A DNA stretch of 5,672 nucleotides. Origin: an uncultured Thermoleophilia bacterium. GTDB taxonomy: Bacteria; Actinomycetota; Thermoleophilia; UBA2241. How positions within the stretch are numbered: position 1 is the first letter of the stretch; each line of letters starts with the position of its first letter. A program made the position numbers and the translations under genes. A model generated the notes under the pieces. That model did no database searches, had not been told where the DNA came from, and saw nothing but the letters and a program-made list of their open reading frames with translations. Below, one piece after another: positions 1 through 4,158 of this stretch. The stretch is taken from NCBI GenBank assembly GCA_903921965.1, contig CAIXSE010000440.1:1-5672 (forward strand). Direction: 5' to 3'.

Positions 1-352
1 CGCCGTGCAGGCCACCGGAGACCTTGTAGCCGGCGCCGCCGAACTTGCCGCCGGCGTGCAGCATGGTGAGGACGATGGTGGCGGCCGGCTGGCCGTACTT
101 CTCCCTGATGCCGACAGGGATGCCGCGGCCGTTGTCGGCCACGGTGACCGAATTGTCGGGGTTGATCGTGACTGTGATCGAGTTGCAGTACCCGGCGAGC
201 GCCTCGTCTACCGAGTTGTCCACGACCTCGTAGACGAGGTGGTGGAGGCCGCGCGGGCCGGTGGAGCCGATGTACATGCCGGGCCGCTCACGGACCGGCT
301 CGAGGCCCTCGAGGACCTGGATGTCCTGGGCGTCATAGTCCGACTTTTTCAC
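1..352 (-). CDS. gyrB: DNA gyrase subunit B, N-terminal part (3' end outside window)
   Basis: GyrB is the ATPase subunit of gyrase, which with GyrA introduces negative supercoils and relieves positive supercoiling ahead of forks. The visible 117 codons are the start of the GHKL ATPase domain. Seen: [18 protein letters not shown] at residues 12-29, then [11 protein letters not shown] at 41-51, which carries the catalytic-base Glu42 and Mg-binding Asn46 at the same numbers as in E. coli. DNGRGIP at 73-79 includes adenine-contacting Asp73, and LHAGGKF plus GGLHG (ATP lid) run to the window edge. The GTG at 350-352 is the start: the codon just before it is an in-frame TGA, a GAGG sits 4 nt upstream (357-360), and the N-terminus aligns with family length. 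The rest lies beyond position 1. The [10 protein letters not shown] context resembles Bacillota and deep-branching Actinomycetota GyrB. ParE is the only real alternative; the recF-dciA neighbourhood favours GyrB. Confidence 0.97.
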   Translation of the reverse strand, partial: MKKSDYDAQDIQVLEGLEPVRERPGMYIGSTGPRGLHHLVYEVVDNSVDEALAGYCNSITVTINPDNSVTVADNGRGIPVGIREKYGQPAATIVLTMLHAGGKFGGAGYKVSGGLHG

Positions 353-392
353 TCAACCTCGCAATGCGCTGAGGGGGATACGCTGGGGGGCG

Positions 393-414
393 CAGGCAGG
401 CTTCCTCCTGCCTG
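393..414 (-). other. stem-loop at the probable 5' end of the gyrB leader RNA
   Basis: CAGGCAGG and CCTGCCTG form a perfect 8-bp stem around a 6-nt loop. No T-run follows on either strand, so it does not look like an intrinsic terminator. It starts about where transcription from the extended -10 at 419-427 would begin, so the mRNA would carry the hairpin at its very 5' end, about 40 nt before the gyrB GTG. 5' hairpins can protect mRNA from decay. That role, or any regulatory role, is inference. Confidence 0.5.
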
Positions 415-418
415 AACG

Positions 419-427
419 AGTATACCA
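419..427 (-). promoter_or_regulatory. extended -10 promoter for gyrB
   Basis: Read on the minus strand the sequence is TGGTATACT: a TATACT -10 hexamer (5 of 6 to TATAAT) preceded by the TGn extension. The hexamer at the expected -35 position (about 442-447, TCGCCC) does not resemble TTGACA, which is tolerated when the extended -10 is present. Transcription would start near 412 and give a leader of about 60 nt before the GTG of gyrB. It is one of the few AT-rich patches in the 137-nt gap, consistent with gyrB having its own promoter apart from the upstream dnaN operon. The motif is seen; its activity is inferred. Confidence 0.55.
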
Positions 428-460
428 GAGAGCAAGGCTCAGGGCGAGCCTGAGACGGCG

Positions 461-489
461 CGAAAACCGCCGCAAATCGTGCGTTTTCG
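461..489 (-). terminator. possible terminator just after dciA
   Basis: Immediately after the dciA stop codon the minus strand reads CGAAAAC, then a 15-nt centre, then GTTTTCG: a perfect 7-bp inverted repeat. The centre can itself pair as CGCA/TGCG around 5 nt. The A-run/hairpin/T-run arrangement resembles a short bidirectional intrinsic terminator, but the T-run is only four long and the inner stem is weak. It could separate dciA transcription from the gyrB promoter. An alternative is attenuation rather than full termination. Confidence 0.35.
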
Positions 490-1014
490 TCAACCGCCGG
501 GGGTGCATTCGCGGGGGGTCTGGACCGACCCCTCGCCGGACGTCCCGAGGGCGGCCTCGATAGCGGCCCTGAGCCGCTCGTCGCCGACCGCCGCCGCCTG
601 CGCCCGCGCCGCGTCGCAGTCCTCGGGCGCGAGCCTCGCGGGACCCCGTCCACGCTTCGGCGCGGGGACCTCGGACTCCTGCGCCGGAACCGTCGTCGGC
701 GCCGCCACCATGAAGCGCAGCTTCTTCACGGGGTGACCCGGGACAAGGGCGTCCATCTTCCTGAGGATGTCGGCGCTGAGGTACGTGAGCTCGTTGGCCC
801 ACACCGACGACGTGCACTCGACGGTGAGGGTGCCGCGCGAGAAGTTGCGCGGGCGCGCGCCGCCGGCCACCGGCGCACCCGCGGCGCGCGTCCAGGCGCC
901 GTACGCGCGCGCCTGCTCGCTCCCCGCGAGCTGGTCGAGTGCCGGCGCGAGGATGTCGCCGATACGCCGCGGCTCGCCGGAGCGGCCCGCGCCGCCTGCA
1001 GGCGACGATCCCAT
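490..1014 (-). CDS. dciA: DUF721 / DciA family helicase-loading factor
   Basis: This 174-residue protein has a DUF721 domain at roughly residues 15-105: RIGDILAPALDQL, AWTRAAGAPVAGGARP, then FSRGTLTVECTSSVWANELTYLSADILRKMD, with the family-typical tryptophan (W41) and the SS.WA.EL motif at about 69-76. DUF721 proteins of this type are DciA, which recruits or loads the replicative helicase DnaB in bacteria lacking DnaC/DnaI; M. tuberculosis Rv0004 sits in the same recF-gyrB slot. Residues 105-174 are a low-complexity A/P/E/R tail without a recognised domain. The frame stays open far upstream, but ATG at 1012-1014 is chosen because GGGAGG lies 5 nt before it and the DUF721 domain begins shortly after. 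An earlier in-frame ATG (about 1100-1102) would add a sequence encoded by short tandem repeats and has no good ribosome binding site. It follows recF after 191 nt. The family is well supported; the DciA role is by family and position. Confidence 0.87.
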   Translation of the reverse strand: MGSSPAGGAGRSGEPRRIGDILAPALDQLAGSEQARAYGAWTRAAGAPVAGGARPRNFSRGTLTVECTSSVWANELTYLSADILRKMDALVPGHPVKKLRFMVAAPTTVPAQESEVPAPKRGRGPARLAPEDCDAARAQAAAVGDERLRAAIEAALGTSGEGSVQTPRECTPGG

Positions 1015-1019
1015 GACAT

Positions 1020-1025
1020 CCTCCC
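1020..1025 (-). promoter_or_regulatory. ribosome binding site of dciA
   Basis: The minus strand reads GGGAGG followed by 5 nt and the ATG of dciA. This strong Shine-Dalgarno sequence decides the start, because the reading frame has no stop for hundreds of bases upstream. Confidence 0.8.
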
Positions 1026-1035
1026 TCACTCCGCT

Positions 1036-1056
1036 GGCGGCAGCCCGGCGGCAGCC
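1036..1056. repeat. tandem duplication of GGCGGCAGCC
   Basis: The 10-mer GGCGGCAGCC occurs at 1036-1045 and again at 1047-1056, one base apart, in the gap between recF and dciA. It looks like a slippage product in GC-rich non-coding DNA. No function can be assigned. Confidence 0.6.
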
Positions 1057-1074
1057 GCGCTGGTCGTGCGGCGG

Positions 1075-1109
1075 CCCGCCCGGCCATCCGCGCCCGCCGG
1101 CCATCCGCG
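1075..1109. repeat. imperfect 17-nt tandem repeat in the recF-dciA gap
   Basis: Two adjacent copies of CCCGCCGGCCATCCGCG lie at 1075-1092 and 1093-1109; the first carries one extra C. The longest exact direct repeat is CGGCCATCCGCG (1081-1092 and 1098-1109). It lies upstream of the dciA ribosome binding site and would be in the leader RNA if transcription begins near 1109. It may be a slippage product or a protein-binding site; the sequence does not distinguish these. Confidence 0.6.
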
Positions 1110-1115
1110 ACCCCG

Positions 1116-1121
1116 ATTCTA
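1116..1121 (-). promoter_or_regulatory. weak candidate -10 box upstream of dciA
   Basis: The minus strand reads TAGAAT (5 of 6 to TATAAT) within an otherwise GC-rich gap, about 100 nt before the dciA start. No recognisable -35 and no TGn extension accompany it. It could drive dciA (and gyrB by read-through) independently of the dnaN operon, but chance is a real alternative. Confidence 0.3.
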
Positions 1122-1174
1122 GCCGACACGGGGACGGAACCGGCCCGGCCTGCACGGACTCGGGGGGAGACGTC

Positions 1175-1198
1175 GAGGCGCGCGGCCAGGCGCACCTC
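1175..1198 (-). terminator. stem-loop after recF, terminator without a U-run
   Basis: About 8 nt past the recF stop codon the minus strand can fold as GAGGTGCGC / GCGCGCCTC, a 9-bp stem with one G-U pair and a 6-nt loop. No T-run follows, so a classical intrinsic terminator is not supported. It could be a partial terminator or an mRNA 3' processing structure. In DNA this GC-rich such stems are easy to find. Confidence 0.3.
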
Positions 1199-1205
1199 CA
1201 GAAGG

Positions 1206-2513
1206 CTACAGCGCGGTCTCCGCCGGGGGCGCCGGGCCGGGCTCGTCCGGGGGCGGCCCGGGGGCGTCCGGACCGACGGAGCCGTCCAGCGGCAGCTCGA
1301 TCACCGCGGCCTGCGCCAGCTCCTCTGCGGTGAAGTACTGCCGGTTGGTGGTCGTGATGATGGCCTGGCCGGCGGCAGCCAGCATGGTCACCAGGAGCCG
1401 CCGCCGCTCGTCGTCGAGCTCGCTCATGACGTCGTCGAGGAAAAGCGTACCCTGCAGCCCGGTGCGCGCCGTGGCCAGGCGCTGCTCCGCGAGCAGCAGC
1501 GCCAGGACCGCGGCGCGCTGCTCGCCCTGCGATCCGAAGAGCCGCAGGTCGCGGCCCCCGCGCGGCAGCTCGATGGGGCCGCACGCCGGTCCCGTCACGA
1601 GGACGTCCTCCACGGACACGCCGCCGTCCGCAGGCGCGACGGCCCCGCGGTCCTCCGCAGGCGCAGCGGGCGCGGCGGCTCCACCGTCCTCCTCGGCCGC
1701 GCTCCGCTCGACGAAGCGCAGGTCGTCGCGGTGCGGCCCGAACAGCGACAGCCCGCGGCTCGTCTCGCCGGGCCGTCGCGACCTGAGCTCGGCGACCAGC
1801 GCCTCCTCGTCGTACCCGACGCCGGCGAGCTGGGCGGTGAGCTCCAGGCCGAAGACGCCACCCGCCGGCGCCAGTGCGGCCGCGACCTCGGAGAAGAGCC
1901 CGCCGAGCTCTTCTACCAGCGCCCGGCGGCGGCGGCCGAGTTCCACGGCGGCGCGCGCGAACTGCACGTCCCACGGGTCGAGAGCGGCGGGGCTCGCCCC
2001 GTGCTTCACCGCCGTCAGCTGCGCGTTCCGCTGCCGCAGCGCGTTCTGCAGCTCGCGGACGGCGGCGGCGTACTGCGGGTCGAGCGCGGCGGCGAAGGCG
2101 TCCAGGTGGGCGCGCCGCCGCGCCGGGCTCCCCTTCACCAGCAGCAGGCTCTCCGGCACGAAGATGAAGACCTGGCTGCGAGACCGCAGATCCTCCTGCG
2201 AGGGTACCTCCACGCCGTTCCAGCGCGCCCGCTTCCCGTGCCCGGCCGCGTAGGCGACGTCCACGCGCTGCACGCCGGCCGCCGACCCGTCCAACTCGAG
2301 CTCCACGCGGGTGTAGCGCTGCCCCCACGTGATCAGCTTCTCCTCGCGCCTCGTCCGCGGGGACGCGCCCCGCAGGGCGAACCACGCGCCCTCGAGCAGG
2401 TTGGTCTTGCCGGTGGCGTTCTGCCCGACGACGACGTTGAGCCCCTCGCCGAAGCGGACCGAGGCGTCGCAGTAGGAGCGGAAGTTGACGAGCCTCAGGT
2501 GGGAGACGAACAC
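1206..2513 (-). CDS. recF: DNA replication and repair protein RecF, with an internal insertion
   Basis: RecF is a cytosolic SMC-like ATPase that works with RecO and RecR to help load RecA at single-strand gaps and stalled forks. The 435-residue product shows LRLVNFRSY at 6-14, Walker A GQNATGKTN at 30-38 (Lys36), the coiled middle region from about 140 to 210, LFGPHRDDLRF at 257-267, ABC signature LFGSQGEQR at 325-333, and Walker B LFLDDVMSELD at 357-367. The family is usually about 360-380 residues. The extra length comes from an A/P/E/D-rich stretch of about 50 residues between DDLRF and GGRDLRLFG, and from a proline-rich C-terminal tail after about 410. The start is GTG at 2511-2513: GAGGAG lies 8 nt upstream and the N-terminus matches the family. 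The start overlaps the end of the S4 gene by 19 nt, implying translational coupling. It ends in TAG. Confidence 0.96.
   Translation of the reverse strand: MFVSHLRLVNFRSYCDASVRFGEGLNVVVGQNATGKTNLLEGAWFALRGASPRTRREEKLITWGQRYTRVELELDGSAAGVQRVDVAYAAGHGKRARWNGVEVPSQEDLRSRSQVFIFVPESLLLVKGSPARRRAHLDAFAAALDPQYAAAVRELQNALRQRNAQLTAVKHGASPAALDPWDVQFARAAVELGRRRRALVEELGGLFSEVAAALAPAGGVFGLELTAQLAGVGYDEEALVAELRSRRPGETSRGLSLFGPHRDDLRFVERSAAEEDGGAAAPAAPAEDRGAVAPADGGVSVEDVLVTGPACGPIELPRGGRDLRLFGSQGEQRAAVLALLLAEQRLATARTGLQGTLFLDDVMSELDDERRRLLVTMLAAAGQAIITTTNRQYFTAEELAQAAVIELPLDGSVGPDAPGPPPDEPGPAPPAETAL
1560..1709 (-). other. low-complexity insertion within RecF (residues ~269-318)
   Basis: In most RecF proteins GPHRDDL.F is followed almost directly by NG.D.R.FGSQGQQR. 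Here about 50 residues, mostly A, P, E, D and G, lie between them. They include an internal repeat APAED / APADG nine residues apart, encoded by an 11-bp direct repeat (1627-1637 and 1654-1664, exactly 27 nt apart and so in frame). This suggests growth by duplication. The reading frame is intact and both flanking motifs are preserved, so it is probably a disordered surface loop. Confidence 0.75.
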
Positions 2514-2710
2514 ACGCGGTACTCCTCGCCGCCGACACCCACCACATCGCCCGGTTCCAGGGTGCGTCCGCGACGAGTCTCGACTTCACCGTTCACGGTG
2601 ACGTCGCCCTCTTGCACGATGATCTTGGCGTGGCCTCCGGTGGAGGCCACGCCGGCGACCTTGAGGAACGCCCCCAGCGGCAGGGGGCCGCTGACGGCGA
2701 CGTCGTTCAG
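2495..2710 (-). CDS. yaaA: small S4-domain RNA-binding protein (YaaA-like), probable CTG start
   Basis: The 71-codon frame encodes a compact S4 domain: PLGAFLKVAGVASTGGHAKI at residues 11-30, QEGDVTVNGEVETRRGRTLEPGDVV at 33-57, and GGEEYRV at 60-66. This matches the YaaA family commonly found between dnaN and recF; members are thought to bind structured RNA, probably ribosomal. No ATG, GTG or TTG is in frame before the domain. A TAG lies immediately before the first codon, and the first GTG (codon 21) would remove half the fold. The only sensible start is CTG at 2708-2710, overlapping the dnaN stop as CTGA, the counterpart of the common ATGA coupling. No clear Shine-Dalgarno precedes it (only GAG-like bases), consistent with re-initiation by ribosomes leaving dnaN. 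It ends in TGA 19 nt inside recF. A search requiring standard starts would miss it. The gene is well supported by homology; the exact start is inferred. Confidence 0.86.
   Translation of the reverse strand: MNDVAVSGPLPLGAFLKVAGVASTGGHAKIIVQEGDVTVNGEVETRRGRTLEPGDVVGVGGEEYRVCSSPT
2627..2653 (-). repeat. perfect 12-bp inverted repeat inside the S4 gene
   Basis: GGCGTGGCCTCC and GGAGGCCACGCC are exact reverse complements separated by 3 nt, giving a very stable hairpin in either DNA strand or the mRNA. It spans codons encoding GVASTGGHA, the conserved core of the S4 helix-turn, and hides the first in-frame GTG of the gene. It begins about 57 nt after the CTG start. Constraint from the protein sequence and high GC may explain it; a role in slowing ribosomes or in autoregulation by the RNA-binding product is speculation. 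Confidence 0.7.
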
Positions 2711-3840
2711 CTACTCAGACGGATCGGCATGATCAGGTACGTGAACTTGTTCCTGCCGTCACCGTCGTGCCTGGTGTCGCTGATCAGCCCGGGCCGCAGC
2801 GGGTTGGTGAACTGCAGCGTGGCGTCGTCGCCGTCGAGCGCCTCGATGCCCTCGATGAGATAGGCCGGGTTGAAACCGATCTCGAACGACTCGCCCGTGA
2901 AGTCGATGGCGAGCGACTCCTCGGCCTGCCCGACGTCTTGCGTGAGAGCCCTCATCGTGAGGCTCCCTTCGCTGAAGGTGAGGCGGAGAGGCGCGTTCTT
3001 CTGCGCGAGCAGGCTGACGCGCCGGGCGGCCGCCACGAAGTCGTCCCTGGCCAGGACCACTTCGTGATCGAACGAGTCGGGGATCAGCTGACCGTAGTTC
3101 GGGAACTGCCCCTCGACGAGGCGCGAGGCGATGAAGACCTCGCTCGCTTCGTAGCTGACCCTGAACAGCGCCTGGTTCTCGCCGATGGCGATGTCCAGCT
3201 TGCCGCCGTCGCCCGTGGACCCCGCGAGCCGGGCGACCTCGCCGAGCGCCTTCACCGGCACGATCGCCTTCTTCTCGGGACCGAGGTCCACCTCGAGAGC
3301 GGTCTTCTTCACGGCGAGCCTGTAGCTGTCGGTGGCGACCATGCTGAGCTCGCTGCCGGCAATCGTCATGAGCACACCGGTGAGGATGGGCCGCGTCTCG
3401 TCGCGCGACGCCGCGCGGCCGACCTTGTTCAGCGTCTCGACGAAGGGCTTGCACTCGACGCTGAACATGCCCTCCATGTCGAACGTGGACGTCTGCGGGA
3501 AGTCGCTCGCCGACCAGGCGTTCAGCGTGAACCTGGCGTGGCCGCCGGAGATGGTCGCCGTCGTCTCGCTCGCCTCGACGGTGACGGTGTCGCCGGGGAG
3601 GTTGCGCACGATGTCGTTGAGGAGACGCGCCGGAACGACGATCTCGCCCTCCTGTTCGATCGCGCCGTCGAGCGAGGCCTTTATGGAGATCTCCATGTCG
3701 GTGGAGTAGAGCTCGATGCGACCCTCGGAGGCCTGGAGAAGGATGCCCGAGAGCACAGGCAGGACGAGCCGCGTGGACACCCCACGGGAGAGGATCGCGA
3801 GTTTGTCGACCAGTGCCGACCGGTCACACGAGAGCTTCAT
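2707..3840 (-). CDS. dnaN: DNA polymerase III beta subunit (sliding clamp)
   Basis: DnaN forms the homodimeric ring that tethers DNA polymerase III and other partners to DNA. The product has 377 residues, the usual length, and shows three repeated clamp domains at about 1-120, 125-245 and 250-377. Seen: LPVLSGILL at 27-35, RPILTGV at 150-156, ATDSYRLAV at 169-177, VEGQFPNYGQLIP at 242-254, and the C-terminal YLIMPIRL at 368-375, which helps form the partner-binding pocket. The ATG at 3838-3840 is preceded by AAGGAG with a 5-nt spacer (3846-3851). The gene lies just downstream of the origin, and its TGA stop shares bases with the CTG of the S4 gene. Its promoter is not obvious: a TATCTT is centred near 3859 but lacks a -35, so read-through from dnaA is also possible. 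Nothing in the protein is unusual. Confidence 0.98.
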   Translation of the reverse strand: MKLSCDRSALVDKLAILSRGVSTRLVLPVLSGILLQASEGRIELYSTDMEISIKASLDGAIEQEGEIVVPARLLNDIVRNLPGDTVTVEASETTATISGGHARFTLNAWSASDFPQTSTFDMEGMFSVECKPFVETLNKVGRAASRDETRPILTGVLMTIAGSELSMVATDSYRLAVKKTALEVDLGPEKKAIVPVKALGEVARLAGSTGDGGKLDIAIGENQALFRVSYEASEVFIASRLVEGQFPNYGQLIPDSFDHEVVLARDDFVAAARRVSLLAQKNAPLRLTFSEGSLTMRALTQDVGQAEESLAIDFTGESFEIGFNPAYLIEGIEALDGDDATLQFTNPLRPGLISDTRHDGDGRNKFTYLIMPIRLSS

Positions 3841-3849
3841 CCCGACTCC

Positions 3850-3871
3850 TTATGAAGATAAAGAGAGAACA
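3850..3871. other. AT-rich patch, candidate DNA unwinding element
   Basis: Sixteen of 22 bases are A or T, exceptional in this GC-rich window. It lies at the dnaN edge of the origin region, next to the dnaN ribosome binding site, on the side away from dnaA. The purine-rich strand (AAGATAAAGAGAGAA) could suit single-strand DnaA binding, but a clear DnaA-trio register cannot be assigned by eye. Confidence 0.45.
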
Positions 3872-3907
3872 CTCTCCACTCGTCATCGTCACAGCACCTG
3901 TTGACGA

Positions 3908-3916
3908 TGTGGAGAT
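3908..3916 (-). promoter_or_regulatory. weak DnaA-box-like site
   Basis: The minus strand reads ATCTCCACA, 7 of 9 to TTGTCCACA. It is the closest box-like site to the AT-rich patch, which is where a weak, ATP-DnaA-sensitive site might be expected. With two mismatches it may be fortuitous. Confidence 0.35.
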
Positions 3917-3963
3917 GTGCCGATTCTCCTGCTCGACGCGAACGCCGGTGGTCTGCACGGTGC

Positions 3964-3983
3964 TGTGGACGGGTTGTGCAGAA
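3964..3983 (-). promoter_or_regulatory. tandem pair of DnaA boxes
   Basis: Two minus-strand 9-mers in the same orientation lie 2 nt apart: TTCTGCACA (3975-3983; differs from TTATNCACA only at the third base) and CCGTCCACA (3964-3972; 7 of 9 to TTGTCCACA). Close same-strand spacing is common in cooperative DnaA arrays. Confidence 0.6.
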
Positions 3984-4075
3984 CGCCGCACGCCTGCGAC
4001 AGCGGCCCTCCTGTCGGGAGGAAGCATAGCCGATTTGCGGTCCCTTCGGGAGAACGTCAACTTGTTGTGAGGCGG

Positions 4076-4098
4076 TCGTCCACAGCCCTTGTGGACAG
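4076..4098. promoter_or_regulatory. inverted pair of DnaA boxes
   Basis: TCGTCCACA on the plus strand (4076-4084) faces CTGTCCACA on the minus strand (4090-4098), separated by 5 nt. Each is 8 of 9 to TTGTCCACA. The shared GTCCACA cores form a perfect 7-bp inverted repeat. This is the strongest DnaA-box signal in the window and lies about 60 nt past the dnaA stop codon. Confidence 0.65.
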
Positions 4099-4123
4099 TC
4101 GCCGGGAGCCACGCGCCGCCCTC

Positions 4124-4141
4124 GCGGGACTGCCGTCCCGC
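4124..4141 (-). terminator. GC-rich stem-loop just after dnaA
   Basis: GCGGGAC and GTCCCGC form a perfect 7-bp stem with a 4-nt loop about 17 nt past the dnaA stop. No T-run follows, so it is not a classical intrinsic terminator; U-less hairpin terminators have been proposed in GC-rich bacteria. It could keep dnaA transcription out of the origin or could be an origin structure. Confidence 0.35.
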
Positions 4142-4158
4142 CGCGGGTGCCCGGACCT

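Larger units (their letters stand above)
3841..4158. other. oriC: probable chromosomal origin of replication (oriC), dnaA-dnaN intergenic region
   Basis: This 318-nt stretch between dnaA and dnaN holds no convincing gene. It contains four 9-mers close to the DnaA box (TTATNCACA, or TTGTCCACA as in GC-rich genomes): 3964-3972 (-), 3975-3983 (-), 4076-4084 (+) and 4090-4098 (-), plus a weaker one at 3908-3916 (-). An AT-rich patch lies at the dnaN end, where an unwinding element would be expected. The two box clusters are about 100 nt apart; that spacer holds only a small CCTCC/GGAGG hairpin (4007-4021) and a modestly AT-rich bit near 4056-4070. The dnaA-dnaN gap is the classical origin site in many bacteria. 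No box matches either consensus perfectly, so cluster boundaries and box usage are inferred. Confidence 0.72.

Noticed and set aside
1098..1102. Earlier ATG for dciA in the tandem-repeat region
   Set aside because: It has no ribosome binding site and would add a repeat-encoded extension; the ATG at 1012-1014 has GGGAGG at 5 nt.
490..2589. A 699-codon open frame on the minus strand covering recF and dciA
   Set aside because: Only its last 174 codons are real (dciA). The rest is an arginine/alanine-rich shadow of recF caused by high GC, with no family-like sequence.
2708..2713. Programmed frameshift fusing DnaN to the S4 domain
   Set aside because: An in-frame TAG sits right at the junction in the S4 frame, no slippery heptamer is visible, and DnaN ends normally at MPIRLSS; re-initiation at CTG is simpler.
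1330..2732. Long plus-strand open frames opposite recF and the S4 gene
   Set aside because: They are antisense shadows of well-supported genes, with serine/arginine- or glycine/arginine-rich composition and no recognisable domain.
2767..3855. A 362-codon plus-strand frame opposite dnaN
   Set aside because: It mirrors dnaN codon structure on the opposite strand; composition is typical of a GC-rich shadow and no domain is visible.
3855..3862. TATCTT on the minus strand as a dnaN promoter
   Set aside because: It lacks a -35 or TGn extension and would leave almost no leader before the ribosome binding site, so it was mentioned under dnaN but not called.
3901..3929. TTGACG on the plus strand followed 17 nt later by TTCTCC, a possible rightward promoter in the origin
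   Set aside because: The -10 position is poor, and no plus-strand gene lies downstream for it to serve.
3813..4112. Small open frames on both strands within the dnaA-dnaN gap
   Set aside because: They run through DnaA boxes, have no family resemblance and no convincing ribosome binding site; the stretch reads as an origin, not as coding sequence.
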